Source of the DNA: Acholeplasmatales bacterium
GTDB taxonomy: Bacteria > Bacillota_I > Bacilli_A > Acholeplasmatales > Anaeroplasmataceae
Length of the DNA stretch: 19,611 nt
Direction: 5' to 3'
Assembly: GCA_016282815.1 (NCBI GenBank)
Contig: JAEELU010000153.1
Coordinates: forward strand, 1 to 19,611
Of this stretch, positions 1 to 8,148 are shown piece by piece; the stretch's first letter is position 1, and the number at the start of each line of letters is the position of its first letter. Below the pieces are notes generated by a model. It ran no database searches. It was not told the origin of the DNA and saw only the letters and a list, made by a program, of their open reading frames with translations. Both the position numbers and the translations under genes were made by a program.

Positions 1-117
1 GATCAATTCCAACAAAAACTAAAGAATGATGTTGATTCAGGAATTGAAGTGGAGAATAATATCGAAGTAAGTAATGAAATTGTAAACGAAAATAGCATAA
101 TAGCACATAACACATAA
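1..117 (+). CDS. C-terminal tail of a GGFFE-family protein (5' end outside window)
   Basis: The frame is open from base 1 to a TAA at 115-117 and gives 38 residues. The piece begins D-Q-F-Q-Q-K-L-K-N-D-V and continues as an Asn/Glu/Ile-rich, probably disordered tail. This is the same FQxxLxxD motif followed by an acidic tail that ends several complete proteins further along (for example KFQNDIKND in the gene at 3025 and EEFQNDLNKD in the gene at 8149). I therefore read it as the last part of another member of the same family, which extends the array to the left of the window. A strong terminator follows 16 bases later. Function unknown. Confidence 0.72.
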   Translation, partial: DQFQQKLKNDVDSGIEVENNIEVSNEIVNENSIIAHNT

Positions 118-132
118 AACATAATACAATAT

Positions 133-166
133 AGGATACCACTTTTTGGTATCCTCTTTTTTTTAT
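133..166 (+). terminator. Rho-independent terminator
   Basis: A perfect 9-bp stem (133-141 with 147-155), 5-nt loop CTTTT, then a C and eight T. It ends the transcript of the partial gene at 1-117 and separates it from the next promoter. Confidence 0.9.
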
Positions 167-182
167 TATATATTCTTTTGCT

Positions 183-215
183 GTTGCACGTTTGTGGCAT
201 AGCGTATGTTATTAT
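183..215 (+). promoter_or_regulatory. Shared promoter box A (GTTGCA direct repeat plus -10)
   Basis: GTTGCA at 183-188, N5, GTGGCA at 194-199, N10, then TATTAT at 210-215 with TG one base upstream (extended -10). The same arrangement with identical spacing precedes four other transcription units here. The half-sites repeat every 11 bp and there is no good TTGACA at the normal distance, which suggests an activator-dependent promoter. It lies 52 bases upstream of the start codon at 268. Confidence 0.8.
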
Positions 216-267
216 ATTAGTAAAATAGAAACATATGTACATTAACATAAGGCTAGGAGGTATCATT

Positions 268-2907
268 ATGCGTAAGGAACAATTAGCAAATATCATTAGT
301 TATTTAGAATCAATTAAAGAAAAAGATGGCGATTATAAGAAATATATTGAGACTTTAGATTTATTGGCATCAAGACTTCTTTCATACTATACTCCAAATA
401 TTCAAGGAAAATATATGGATATAACACAGGAAGAATATGATGAACTTGATAATCTATTTAAGGATGCACTTCAAAAATCAGAATCCTTTAGTGAATCTAA
501 ATTTGCTGATGAAAAGAATGAGGCTGCAAGAGAAATAAAAAATAATATAAATGAAAAACTACATAAAGAATTCTTAACTGATTTTTATGCTGACTTTAAG
601 CAAGTTGATATTAATAGCGGAAAATCCTTTTATGAGGAAATGCAGAAGAATAAAAAGGTTGTAGTACAGGTAGAAAATGAACCTATAATTGACAATCAAG
701 AAGCTATAGAGCCTAAAGAAGAAAAGAAAGAAGAAAAAAAGGAAGAAGCTAAAGAAAACAACGACCGAAGTGTTGGTGATATTAGTGCAAGTAATATTTA
801 TTTTGATGGCTTATTCCAAAAGGATAAGATGACTGTAACATATAATAATGAAAAAATAAGTGGTACATTCATTTATAAAACTAATTATGATCCAGATAAA
901 GAGATTGATGACTTAATTAGAGAATATAAGGAAAAATATCCTGAATACGCAGAATATTTTTCATCACTAAAGGATATTGAAAAGCTTAATGAGCTATCTT
1001 CTATTAACAATAGTGAAATACTTGATAAAAATGGTAATATTATTAATTTCCTTGAGGGAAAGAACTTAAAAGTATCAGAATTTGCTAATTATAATAAATT
1101 AATTAATAATCCTAACTTTATAAATGCTAATGCTGATTTTATATTAAAGCTTAGACCTGTTTTAAAGGAAGTAAATGAATATAGTGTAGAATTAAAAGCT
1201 ACAGCTGAAACTAATTTAGATAGACGTAATGTTGCAGTTACTGGCTTAGCTAATATGCTTGATGAGAAAAATGTTATTCCTAATGCTAGAGCTGTTGCAA
1301 TCGAAAAGGATGATGGCGAGAATAAATATTATATTGAAGGAACATTCGTTGAAGATCCTAAGGGTAAGACAATAAACGAATTTAAATTAGATGATAAGGT
1401 TCATACATTAGGTATAGATGCCTGGGATACAGTAGAAGCTAAAAAGGCTATTTCAAATCTACAGGTAATGGACTATATTTGTGGAAGAAAAAGAGATATT
1501 AATAATGTCAAATTTGAGTTTGATCCAAAAACTAATAAATTAGTTGGAGTTCAAGGTATAAATAATGAAAAGGCCTTCTTTGCTCCTAATCCTAAACCTG
1601 TTATTATAGGCGAAGAGGATTATAGTGATATAGAGGATATCAAGGTTATTGATGGTGAAATGGCCACAAAGATTGCTGCGCTTGAAGAGGCAGAATTTAA
1701 AGCTCTTATGGTTCAATATGGTTTAAGTGAAACTGAAGTTGAAGAAGCATGGAAAAGAGTAGAAGATTTACAAAGAGTAATAAGCAATCCAAAGATTTTA
1801 GATGAAAAGGATGATCCTAATAAATTATTTAAAGAGGAAAAATTTATCATTGTAAATGGTGATGATGCTTGGAAAAATTTAAATCTTAAAGATTTAAAAA
1901 CAGAAAATAATCTTTATAAAAAGGTAATTGATGCTCAAAATAAGCTTGTTAGTGAAGCTAAGGCTGATAAAAGTCTTGATGAAAATCATAAGATATTAAA
2001 ATATACATATAATAATAAAATACTTGAAGGTGACTTATTCCTTGAGGAAGCAAGAAAGCACGCACCTTTATTTGGTACATCAAGACGTTATAGCAATATT
2101 TTAAAGGGATTAGCTGAATATAATAATACAGAGACTCCTGAGGCTAAGGCAGCGAAATTAGATGATTTACAAAAATTGGTTAATTTATATGAGGCTGATA
2201 AGATTAAGGATGGTACTATTGATGCAAATGGTAACATACTTAAGAATATAAGCGGTAAGGATTTAGGTAGAGTTAATACTGTACTTAAGCTAAATGAGTT
2301 TATTGGTAATGTAAGACAGCTTGGAAATGAGGTTGAGGATGCTAATAATAAAATGGAAGCTGACCAAAAAAGTGTTGATGAATTTAATTCAACATATCGT
2401 CTAGGCAAATATAAAAATTATGCTAAAGCATACACAAATGAAAATGGTCAAATAAAGATTAATGCTAATATTTTAGAAAGAGAAAAACAAATCAATAATA
2501 TTCTTACTGAAACTAATAAAAAGATGATCTTTGCAAGTAATGGTGTTGACTTAGATAAATCACCAGCACAGAAGGAAAAATATGAGGTTTATAAAAATTA
2601 TATTGATTCAACAATCATAAATTGTAAGGAACAACTAATAAATGATTATCACCATGGAGCTATTCCAAAGGAATATTTTGAATATAAGATGGATAAATAT
2701 GAAAATAAGATATTTGATTTTGAGGAAGAAGAAAATAAATTTGCTTATGAAGATCCAAATTCAGATATATTTAAAAATAATTTCCAAGAAGATATTAATA
2801 ATGCTTTAAAGGCTAATGAGAAAGAAGAAGAAATGATTGAAATGGAAGACTTTAGTAATAAGGTTAATCTTGAAGTTGAAGAAGAACAGATTGAAGCCAA
2901 AAACTAA
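268..2907 (+). CDS. Large accessory protein with a degenerate kinase-like domain and a divergent GGFFE domain
   Basis: The protein has 879 residues. ATG 268 is chosen because AGGAGG lies at 255-260; an in-frame ATG at 235 has no ribosome site. No signal peptide or membrane segment is seen. A Lys/Glu-rich linker lies near residues 150-170. Residues about 315-437 resemble a kinase-like domain: R320-N-V-A, a G-T-F-x-E strand, then L398-QVMDYICG, where active relatives continue with D-R-H and a later G-I-D-N-D. Here those positions read R-D-I (409-411) and GINNE (430-434), so catalysis is probably lost. Residues about 578-685 contain a divergent GGFFE-type domain (P-L-F-G-T-S near 600, then I-S-G-K-x-x-G-R). 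The tail carries FQEDINN at 839 and an acidic end. Two parts (about 188-284 and 578-685) look like diverged copies of each other. The gene is first after promoter box A. Its 117-base downstream gap has only a short palindrome (2965-2983) and no clear terminator, so it may be co-transcribed with the next genes. The family assignment is recalled from general family patterns, not from a search. Confidence 0.75.
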   Translation: MRKEQLANIISYLESIKEKDGDYKKYIETLDLLASRLLSYYTPNIQGKYMDITQEEYDELDNLFKDALQKSESFSESKFADEKNEAAREIKNNINEKLHKEFLTDFYADFKQVDINSGKSFYEEMQKNKKVVVQVENEPIIDNQEAIEPKEEKKEEKKEEAKENNDRSVGDISASNIYFDGLFQKDKMTVTYNNEKISGTFIYKTNYDPDKEIDDLIREYKEKYPEYAEYFSSLKDIEKLNELSSINNSEILDKNGNIINFLEGKNLKVSEFANYNKLINNPNFINANADFILKLRPVLKEVNEYSVELKATAETNLDRRNVAVTGLANMLDEKNVIPNARAVAIEKDDGENKYYIEGTFVEDPKGKTINEFKLDDKVHTLGIDAWDTVEAKKAISNLQVMDYICGRKRDINNVKFEFDPKTNKLVGVQGINNEKAFFAPNPKPVIIGEEDYSDIEDIKVIDGEMATKIAALEEAEFKALMVQYGLSETEVEEAWKRVEDLQRVISNPKILDEKDDPNKLFKEEKFIIVNGDDAWKNLNLKDLKTENNLYKKVIDAQNKLVSEAKADKSLDENHKILKYTYNNKILEGDLFLEEARKHAPLFGTSRRYSNILKGLAEYNNTETPEAKAAKLDDLQKLVNLYEADKIKDGTIDANGNILKNISGKDLGRVNTVLKLNEFIGNVRQLGNEVEDANNKMEADQKSVDEFNSTYRLGKYKNYAKAYTNENGQIKINANILEREKQINNILTETNKKMIFASNGVDLDKSPAQKEKYEVYKNYIDSTIINCKEQLINDYHHGAIPKEYFEYKMDKYENKIFDFEEEENKFAYEDPNSDIFKNNFQEDINNALKANEKEEEMIEMEDFSNKVNLEVEEEQIEAKN

Positions 2908-3024
2908 AAATTATACCTTTTAAATCAGGCTATTGATCTTATTTAGATTTCTAAAAAAATAGGTTTAATACAATACGTATTAACTAATAATATTTTTAAA
3001 CTTAAATACGAGGTGGTGTAAATT

Positions 3025-4116
3025 ATGCCTAAGACGATTCAAGATTTTTTAAAAAATATAGAAAATGATAATAATGATTTAAGTAAGCTTACAAATAATA
3101 TATTAAAAACAATTTATGATTATGAAATGTATAAAGAAGCTAACTTTAAAGAAGAAGTACCTGATTTTTCAGAGCTAATGTATGCTATAAAAGAAAAATT
3201 AGCTTTTATTGAAGCAAAAGGTGAGCTTGAGCTTCAATCAGATGAAGATTCTAATTTTATTAAAAGCTTTATATATAACCCAATAGCTACTATGACAAAT
3301 GAAACTAAAAAGGTTGATGAGCTCTGTGATAAATATATGAAGGAAAATCCAAATGCTAGTAATGAGATTAATCAGGTTTTCTTTAAGAATCAATTAATAA
3401 AGGATGATCTTTTAAAATCTAAAACAAGCTATAGAAATCTAGAAAAAACAAAAAAAGATCCATGGAAGGAAAAACAAAATCAAAAATCTTCATGGTTTAT
3501 TAATTATTTTAATAATGGTAATAAAATGATATCAGAGTCCTTAGAAGAGAATAAGGGTGGATTATTTGAGAATTTATTTCATACTACCTCAAAGGAATAT
3601 AAGGAATTTGCAAGACGCTTAAGCATTATTGATAAGGATGGTCTTGAAAAGGGTGATTTATCAGGCTTAAGACAATCAACATATAAGTATTTGAATCATA
3701 AATTTAAAGAAGATAATTTCTTTTATTCAGGAAAGAATTATACATATATTGAATCTAAAATTGCTAAAATGGATAAAACATCACAGGGTAGAGTACGTTT
3801 ATGCTTAAATGTATTAAAATCTATAGATAATGCAGAAAAAGCCATAGAAGAAAAAAAGAATTTAGAAGATTTTGTTCCAGAAAATAATAGTGTAGTAGAT
3901 AAAGAAATGCTACAAGAGGTAACAACTATAGGAAGTATGGCTAATAGTGTTTATAAAGAGGATAATACTATTATAGATAAGGAATTAACTAATATATTAA
4001 ATAATAATAAATTCCAAAATGATATTAAAAATGATGTAGATGATAATTTTATAACTATTGGTAACGATATAGATTTATCTAATAACGAAACTAATGTATC
4101 TAAGGAATTAGATTAA
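3025..4116 (+). CDS. GGFFE-family protein of unknown function
   Basis: The protein has 363 residues; GAGGTGG lies just before ATG 3025. It is highly charged and helical with no signal peptide or membrane segment. An FxxNP motif (F-I-Y-N-P) lies near residue 88. The GGFFE domain begins near 177 (K-G-G-L-F-E-N-L-F-H-T-T-S-K-E-Y) and runs to about 275, closing with T-S-Q-G-R-V-R-L-C-L-N-V-L-K. The tail is Asn/Asp-rich with KFQNDIKND near 330. From the FxxNP region onward it closely matches the second half of the protein encoded at 5311. It has no GTTGCA promoter box of its own and probably depends on the gene upstream or on a weak local promoter. The next gene follows after 22 bases, so the two form an operon. 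I do not recognise a function. Confidence 0.85.
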   Translation: MPKTIQDFLKNIENDNNDLSKLTNNILKTIYDYEMYKEANFKEEVPDFSELMYAIKEKLAFIEAKGELELQSDEDSNFIKSFIYNPIATMTNETKKVDELCDKYMKENPNASNEINQVFFKNQLIKDDLLKSKTSYRNLEKTKKDPWKEKQNQKSSWFINYFNNGNKMISESLEENKGGLFENLFHTTSKEYKEFARRLSIIDKDGLEKGDLSGLRQSTYKYLNHKFKEDNFFYSGKNYTYIESKIAKMDKTSQGRVRLCLNVLKSIDNAEKAIEEKKNLEDFVPENNSVVDKEMLQEVTTIGSMANSVYKEDNTIIDKELTNILNNNKFQNDIKNDVDDNFITIGNDIDLSNNETNVSKELD

Positions 4117-4138
4117 AAATAATAGGAGGTAAACCATA

Positions 4139-5209
4139 ATGGATGAGAAGCTAAAACAAGAAATAGATAATTTGGTTTATATATCAATGGCTGATTTTTC
4201 AAGGCGAATTGATGAAATAAAGGATATGGACGATAAGATTACCTTCGCAGCTGAATATTTATTGAACCATAAGGATAATGTAGATTGGCCAATTGCTGAA
4301 GCTATTAATATTGCAAGAATGAAGCTTGCTGATGGTATAACTGAATATAAAGCTATTGAAGAAAAGGCAGAAAGAGTAAAGCTATCTAAAGAAGCTTTCC
4401 CGGAAGATGAAATAGAAGATGTAGATTTAAAGCCATATGGTAATGTAAGAGACAACAAGAGATTAAACCAGTTCATGACTTATCCGGCTTTATTCTTGTC
4501 AAAATATGGAACATCAAAGATTGAAGAGCTTGAAAAAAAGAATTTAGGTGGTACATATACTAAATACGAAATGAATAAATATAATAGCTTTGAGCGTAAT
4601 ATAAATTTTTTGAATGGAAATGATTTATATTTAGACTTAAAGACTAAGGATAAAAATTTCTTACATATAAATTCTCGTTTAGAGACTATGTATGGTAGTG
4701 CTAATGCTTTAGATAATGTACCTAAGAAAATAAGACCTGGTGTATTTTCAAGCCTGTTAAATACTACTTCAATGGAAGGAAGAAACCTAATTACTGCATA
4801 TAATGGCTTTATGGATAGTAAAAATCCTTTATATGGTAATATTGAAACATTAGAAAGATCAGCTAATGCTTATTTAAAGCATATATTCCCAAATTGGGAT
4901 GATGGCTATCCACTTCCTGATTACCATCATATAAATCAGCTATCTGGTACTCAAAAGAGTAGAACTATTCTATGTTGTAATATTCTTAACGCAGTTCGTA
5001 AAGAAAATAAAACCACTGAAAATTACAAAGAGATTACTAATGATAAAGAAGTAGAATTTGATATGACTAATATGAATGAAGATAATATTATTCAAAAGAC
5101 AAATATAGAGAATTTAAATAATGATTTAGATGATTCATTTAGTGATGAAAATTCACTAGATAATAGTCAATCAAATAATATTATAGATTCTAATGAAGTA
5201 AATATTTAA
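4139..5209 (+). CDS. Divergent GGFFE-family protein of unknown function
   Basis: The protein has 356 residues, with TAGGAGG well placed before ATG 4139. The N-terminal part is helical, with F-M-T-Y-P (the FxxNP position) near residue 112. The GGFFE domain near 200 is modified: R-P-G-V-F-S-S-L-L-N-T-T-S-M-E replaces the usual G-G-F-F-E. The downstream landmarks are intact (N-P-L-Y-G-N, A-Y-L-K-H-x-F-P, L-S-G-T-Q-K-S-R). The tail is Asn/Ser/Asp-rich and lacks the FQ pair of other members, keeping only an LNNDLDD echo. It is the second gene of an operon with the gene at 3025. The next unit starts from its own box 35 bases after the stop. No clear terminator is seen in that gap. Function unknown. 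Confidence 0.83.
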   Translation: MDEKLKQEIDNLVYISMADFSRRIDEIKDMDDKITFAAEYLLNHKDNVDWPIAEAINIARMKLADGITEYKAIEEKAERVKLSKEAFPEDEIEDVDLKPYGNVRDNKRLNQFMTYPALFLSKYGTSKIEELEKKNLGGTYTKYEMNKYNSFERNINFLNGNDLYLDLKTKDKNFLHINSRLETMYGSANALDNVPKKIRPGVFSSLLNTTSMEGRNLITAYNGFMDSKNPLYGNIETLERSANAYLKHIFPNWDDGYPLPDYHHINQLSGTQKSRTILCCNILNAVRKENKTTENYKEITNDKEVEFDMTNMNEDNIIQKTNIENLNNDLDDSFSDENSLDNSQSNNIIDSNEVNI

Positions 5210-5244
5210 AAAATAATATGTTTTTTCTCTATATAAGTCTTTTA

Positions 5245-5277
5245 GTTGCAGGTTTGTTGCACGCTATATATTATAAT
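5245..5277 (+). promoter_or_regulatory. Shared promoter box B (GTTGCA direct repeat plus -10)
   Basis: GTTGCA at 5245-5250, N5, GTTGCA at 5256-5261, N10, consensus TATAAT at 5272-5277. Both half-sites are perfect and the -10 is perfect, so this is the cleanest copy of the design. It lies 33 bases upstream of ATG 5311. Confidence 0.83.
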
Positions 5278-5310
5278 TAGATTATAAAATAGAGAATGGA
5301 GGTTTACATT

Positions 5311-7014
5311 ATGAAATTATATGAACAAATTAAAGAAGATATAAAAAATATAAATAATAATATAAAACCTAACAATCTAAAATCATTACTTACAAGAAGT
5401 ATATCATTAAGTAGAATTAATTGTTTGTTGAATAGAATTGATACATATAATAAACAAAGCTATTCAAATAATCTTCCTAATAATTTATCAATAGATAATT
5501 TAGATGAATTAGAGAATAAATTAAATGATATTGAAGCTTTATTAAAGGAAGAGGATACTAATGATATAGTATCTGAATTAGATAAAATAAAAGGTCCTGA
5601 TCTATCTTTTTTAGATAATATGTTCGCTCAAGAATACACTCAGTATGCATTAATGGATAAAGCAGTAAAGGATATTATTGAAATACATTATCAAAATGTA
5701 ATACCAGAGGATAACAATAAAAATGAAATTCCAAAGGAATTAATAATGTCATTTCAAAAGGAAACAAAGGATTTATTTGATAAGGATGTATTTATAGGAG
5801 AGGTAAATAAAGAAACTAATATAGAATATAGGCTCGTTGAGGATTTCTTAAATAATCCTGCTAAAAACTTTGTTAATAGATATCAGAATGCATTTAAATT
5901 TGATTCTATTGATGACAAGAATTTATTTATTTCTAATGTTGATAGGGAAGTATTTCTATTAAATTCTAAAGAAAAGGTAGAAGAATTAGAATCTAATTTA
6001 TTAAATTCATTTGAAAGTAAAGGTAAATATGGTGTAGAGAATATAGCTTCTGATTTAGTAAGAATAATTAATTCATATTATATAGCTAGACAAGAAGCAG
6101 TATTAGAAGACCAAAGAAATGATTTAGTATATCCATCATTAGGTAAATTCTTATATGATGTTAAAGAAAAATTAACAGAAATAGTTATTGATGATGATGT
6201 AGAGCTATCTATAGATAAGGATTCAAAATTTATAAAAGAATTCTTAAATGATCCTGTTAGTGGTTATGTAAAATATCTAGATGATTCTAATAATTTAGAT
6301 GATTCTTTTAAGGCTAGCTTTGATGAGGAAGCTAATGATATAGAATTTAATAATAAGATTAATGAATATAAAGAGAATATCTTAATAGAAAAAGCTAATT
6401 ATGATAATGTATCTAATGGCCAAGAAAATGCCTGGAAAGACCATCAGAATTATAAAAAAGAATGGTTTATGAAGCATTTTAATGTTTTAGTAAATAACAA
6501 AAGTATTGAAAGAATATTAAACGATAATAAAGGTGGATTTTTTGAAAGATTATTTAATACAACATCAAATGAATACAAAGAATTTATTAATGCTTTAGCT
6601 AATGTTGGAAATGATGGAATATATAATGGTGACTTAGATGGTTTAAAAACATTAGCCCAGAAATATTTAAGTCATAAGCTTGATAGTTATAATCCATTAA
6701 TAAATGGTTATGATGAAAAAGAAATCAAATATCTTGATTCTACATCACAGGGAAGAGTAAATCTATGTCTATCTGTAATAGAAGCTATAGATGAGGCCAA
6801 AGAAGCAGTAGAAAATAGATTAGATCCAAAGGAATTTAAGCATAAAAATATTGATTATCCTGAAATGCATGATGAATATTGGAAAAATAAGAATAATGAG
6901 TTCCAAAATATGCTAAGAAACGATAGCGAAATCGAAAATGAAAAGCTTAATGAGGCAGTATTAGATATCGATATTAATGATTTAGATAATGACATTGATA
7001 TGAAGAAAGAATAA
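5311..7014 (+). CDS. GGFFE-family protein with duplicated N-terminal FxxNP module
   Basis: The protein has 567 residues. ATG 5311 follows TGGAGGT at an ideal distance; an ATG at 5296 overlaps that ribosome site and is less likely. Two FxxNP modules are visible: F-L-N-N-P near residue 185 and F-L-N-D-P near 311, each preceded by a similar charged helical stretch. The GGFFE domain starts near 407 (K-G-G-F-F-E-R-L-F-N-T-T-S-N-E-Y) and ends with T-S-Q-G-R-V-N-L-C-L-S-V-I-E-A. The tail contains EFQNMLRND near 530 followed by an Asp/Asn-rich end. Its C-terminal half is the closest relative in the window of the protein at 3025, suggesting a local duplication plus an added module. No signal peptide or membrane helix. 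Transcribed alone from box B and ended by the shared terminator at 7021. Function unknown. Confidence 0.85.
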   Translation: MKLYEQIKEDIKNINNNIKPNNLKSLLTRSISLSRINCLLNRIDTYNKQSYSNNLPNNLSIDNLDELENKLNDIEALLKEEDTNDIVSELDKIKGPDLSFLDNMFAQEYTQYALMDKAVKDIIEIHYQNVIPEDNNKNEIPKELIMSFQKETKDLFDKDVFIGEVNKETNIEYRLVEDFLNNPAKNFVNRYQNAFKFDSIDDKNLFISNVDREVFLLNSKEKVEELESNLLNSFESKGKYGVENIASDLVRIINSYYIARQEAVLEDQRNDLVYPSLGKFLYDVKEKLTEIVIDDDVELSIDKDSKFIKEFLNDPVSGYVKYLDDSNNLDDSFKASFDEEANDIEFNNKINEYKENILIEKANYDNVSNGQENAWKDHQNYKKEWFMKHFNVLVNNKSIERILNDNKGGFFERLFNTTSNEYKEFINALANVGNDGIYNGDLDGLKTLAQKYLSHKLDSYNPLINGYDEKEIKYLDSTSQGRVNLCLSVIEAIDEAKEAVENRLDPKEFKHKNIDYPEMHDEYWKNKNNEFQNMLRNDSEIENEKLNEAVLDIDINDLDNDIDMKKE

Positions 7015-7017
7015 TAA

Positions 7018-7045
7018 AAAAACAAGCAATTTTGCTTGTTTTTAT
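7018..7045. terminator. Bidirectional terminator between convergent genes
   Basis: An 8-bp stem (7021-7028 with 7033-7040, loop ATTT) flanked by A-runs on the left and T-runs on the right. It can end both the plus-strand gene at 5311 and the minus-strand operon that ends at 7065. Confidence 0.85.
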
Positions 7046-7064
7046 TATGTATTTAAATCATATC

Positions 7065-8114
7065 TTATTTAAAAATATCTTGCTCATTATGAAGCTCTAA
7101 TTGATCATATTTATCATCATATTCATCAATATCGACATTCTTATTTTCAACTTTAGGTTCTTCAACTATTGGATTAGTTAGTTTCATATCTAAATCCTTT
7201 TCAAGCTGTTCATCCAATAAGCTCTTAGATTCATTCTTTTCCCATGGGTATTTATCGATTGAATATTTAGCATTTGATTCAATCTCATGCATTTTATCTT
7301 TAAGGGCTTCTTTTTCATTTACAGCATTAATAACCTTTACGCAGAAGCTAGCTCTAGCTTTACCCTTACCAGATAAGGCATTAATTTGTGCTTCAGTTGG
7401 AAGCTTTCCTTCCTCTAGATTTGGGAATTTATGCTTAATATATGCCATAGCTACATCCTTTAATGTATGAACATCACCAAAAAGAGGAGAGTCTGGATTT
7501 CTAAAATGTTTTTTAAACATATTTCTAAATGCCTTATATTGCTTCGATGTTCTACCTAGCATTCTTTCAAAGAAGCCTGCCTTTTGTTTTTTTAATTCAC
7601 TCTTAATAGGAGTATCACTATCAAATAGCTGTGCTTCTATGGAAATCTGAACAGAAAGAGCATTAATACGCTTTTCTTCTAGTTTACGGTAATTACCAGC
7701 ATATGGTGGATGATGAAGACCATCAGACATAGATAGGGCATTACGTCTTAAGAAAGAAATATAATGCTCATCACTTTGAGGATAATCTTCAATTTCATCA
7801 AAGATAGAAGGCTCTGTCTCAAAATAATATGCTGTTGTTTCAACAGGATTAGCAATAAAAGCCTTAACCATTTTATCATCATCAGTGATTTCTATATTAT
7901 TTTTAGCAGCAAGCTCTAGCATTTCATGCTTTGTTGCGAATAATAATTCAGTAATATCACATTTAGTGTGTCTAGGATCTAGATTATATCTAGCTATATA
8001 TTTCATCGAATCTCTTAAAGCTACATTTAAATCTTTATAGTTTTTCGCTCTAAATCGTTTCGTGAAATCTTGGGTACTACAATTATAAAATTCTTTAATT
8101 TCCTGTTTAGTCAT
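7065..8114 (-). CDS. GGFFE-family protein of unknown function
   Basis: The protein has 349 residues; an AAAGGATGG ribosome site precedes the ATG at 8114. The N-terminal part (E-F-Y-N-C-S-T-Q-D-F ... T-K-C-D-I-T-E-L) closely resembles that of the protein at 9359, so these two form a subgroup. F-I-A-N-P lies near residue 88. The GGFFE domain starts near 175 with K-A-G-F-F-E-R-M-L-G-R-T-S-K-Q-Y and closes with L-S-G-K-G-K-A-R-A-S-F-C-V-K-V-I-N-A-V. The tail is acidic, with an LEKDLD echo of the FQxxLxxD motif. It is the second gene of a minus-strand operon, 34 bases after the gene at 8149. No signal peptide. Function unknown. Confidence 0.85.
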   Translation of the reverse strand: MTKQEIKEFYNCSTQDFTKRFRAKNYKDLNVALRDSMKYIARYNLDPRHTKCDITELLFATKHEMLELAAKNNIEITDDDKMVKAFIANPVETTAYYFETEPSIFDEIEDYPQSDEHYISFLRRNALSMSDGLHHPPYAGNYRKLEEKRINALSVQISIEAQLFDSDTPIKSELKKQKAGFFERMLGRTSKQYKAFRNMFKKHFRNPDSPLFGDVHTLKDVAMAYIKHKFPNLEEGKLPTEAQINALSGKGKARASFCVKVINAVNEKEALKDKMHEIESNAKYSIDKYPWEKNESKSLLDEQLEKDLDMKLTNPIVEEPKVENKNVDIDEYDDKYDQLELHNEQDIFK

Positions 8115-8148
8115 AATATACCATCCTTTCTAAATTTAATTAAAAGAA

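Noticed and set aside
183..199. GTTGCA repeats as CRISPR or mobile-element repeats
   Set aside because: They occur only upstream of genes, always oriented with the gene and at fixed distance from a -10, which is promoter architecture.
3..296. 97-codon minus-strand frame near the left edge
   Set aside because: It crosses a terminator, a promoter box and the start of a real gene on the other strand; its hydrophobic Ile/Ser-rich composition is typical of antisense A+T-rich sequence.
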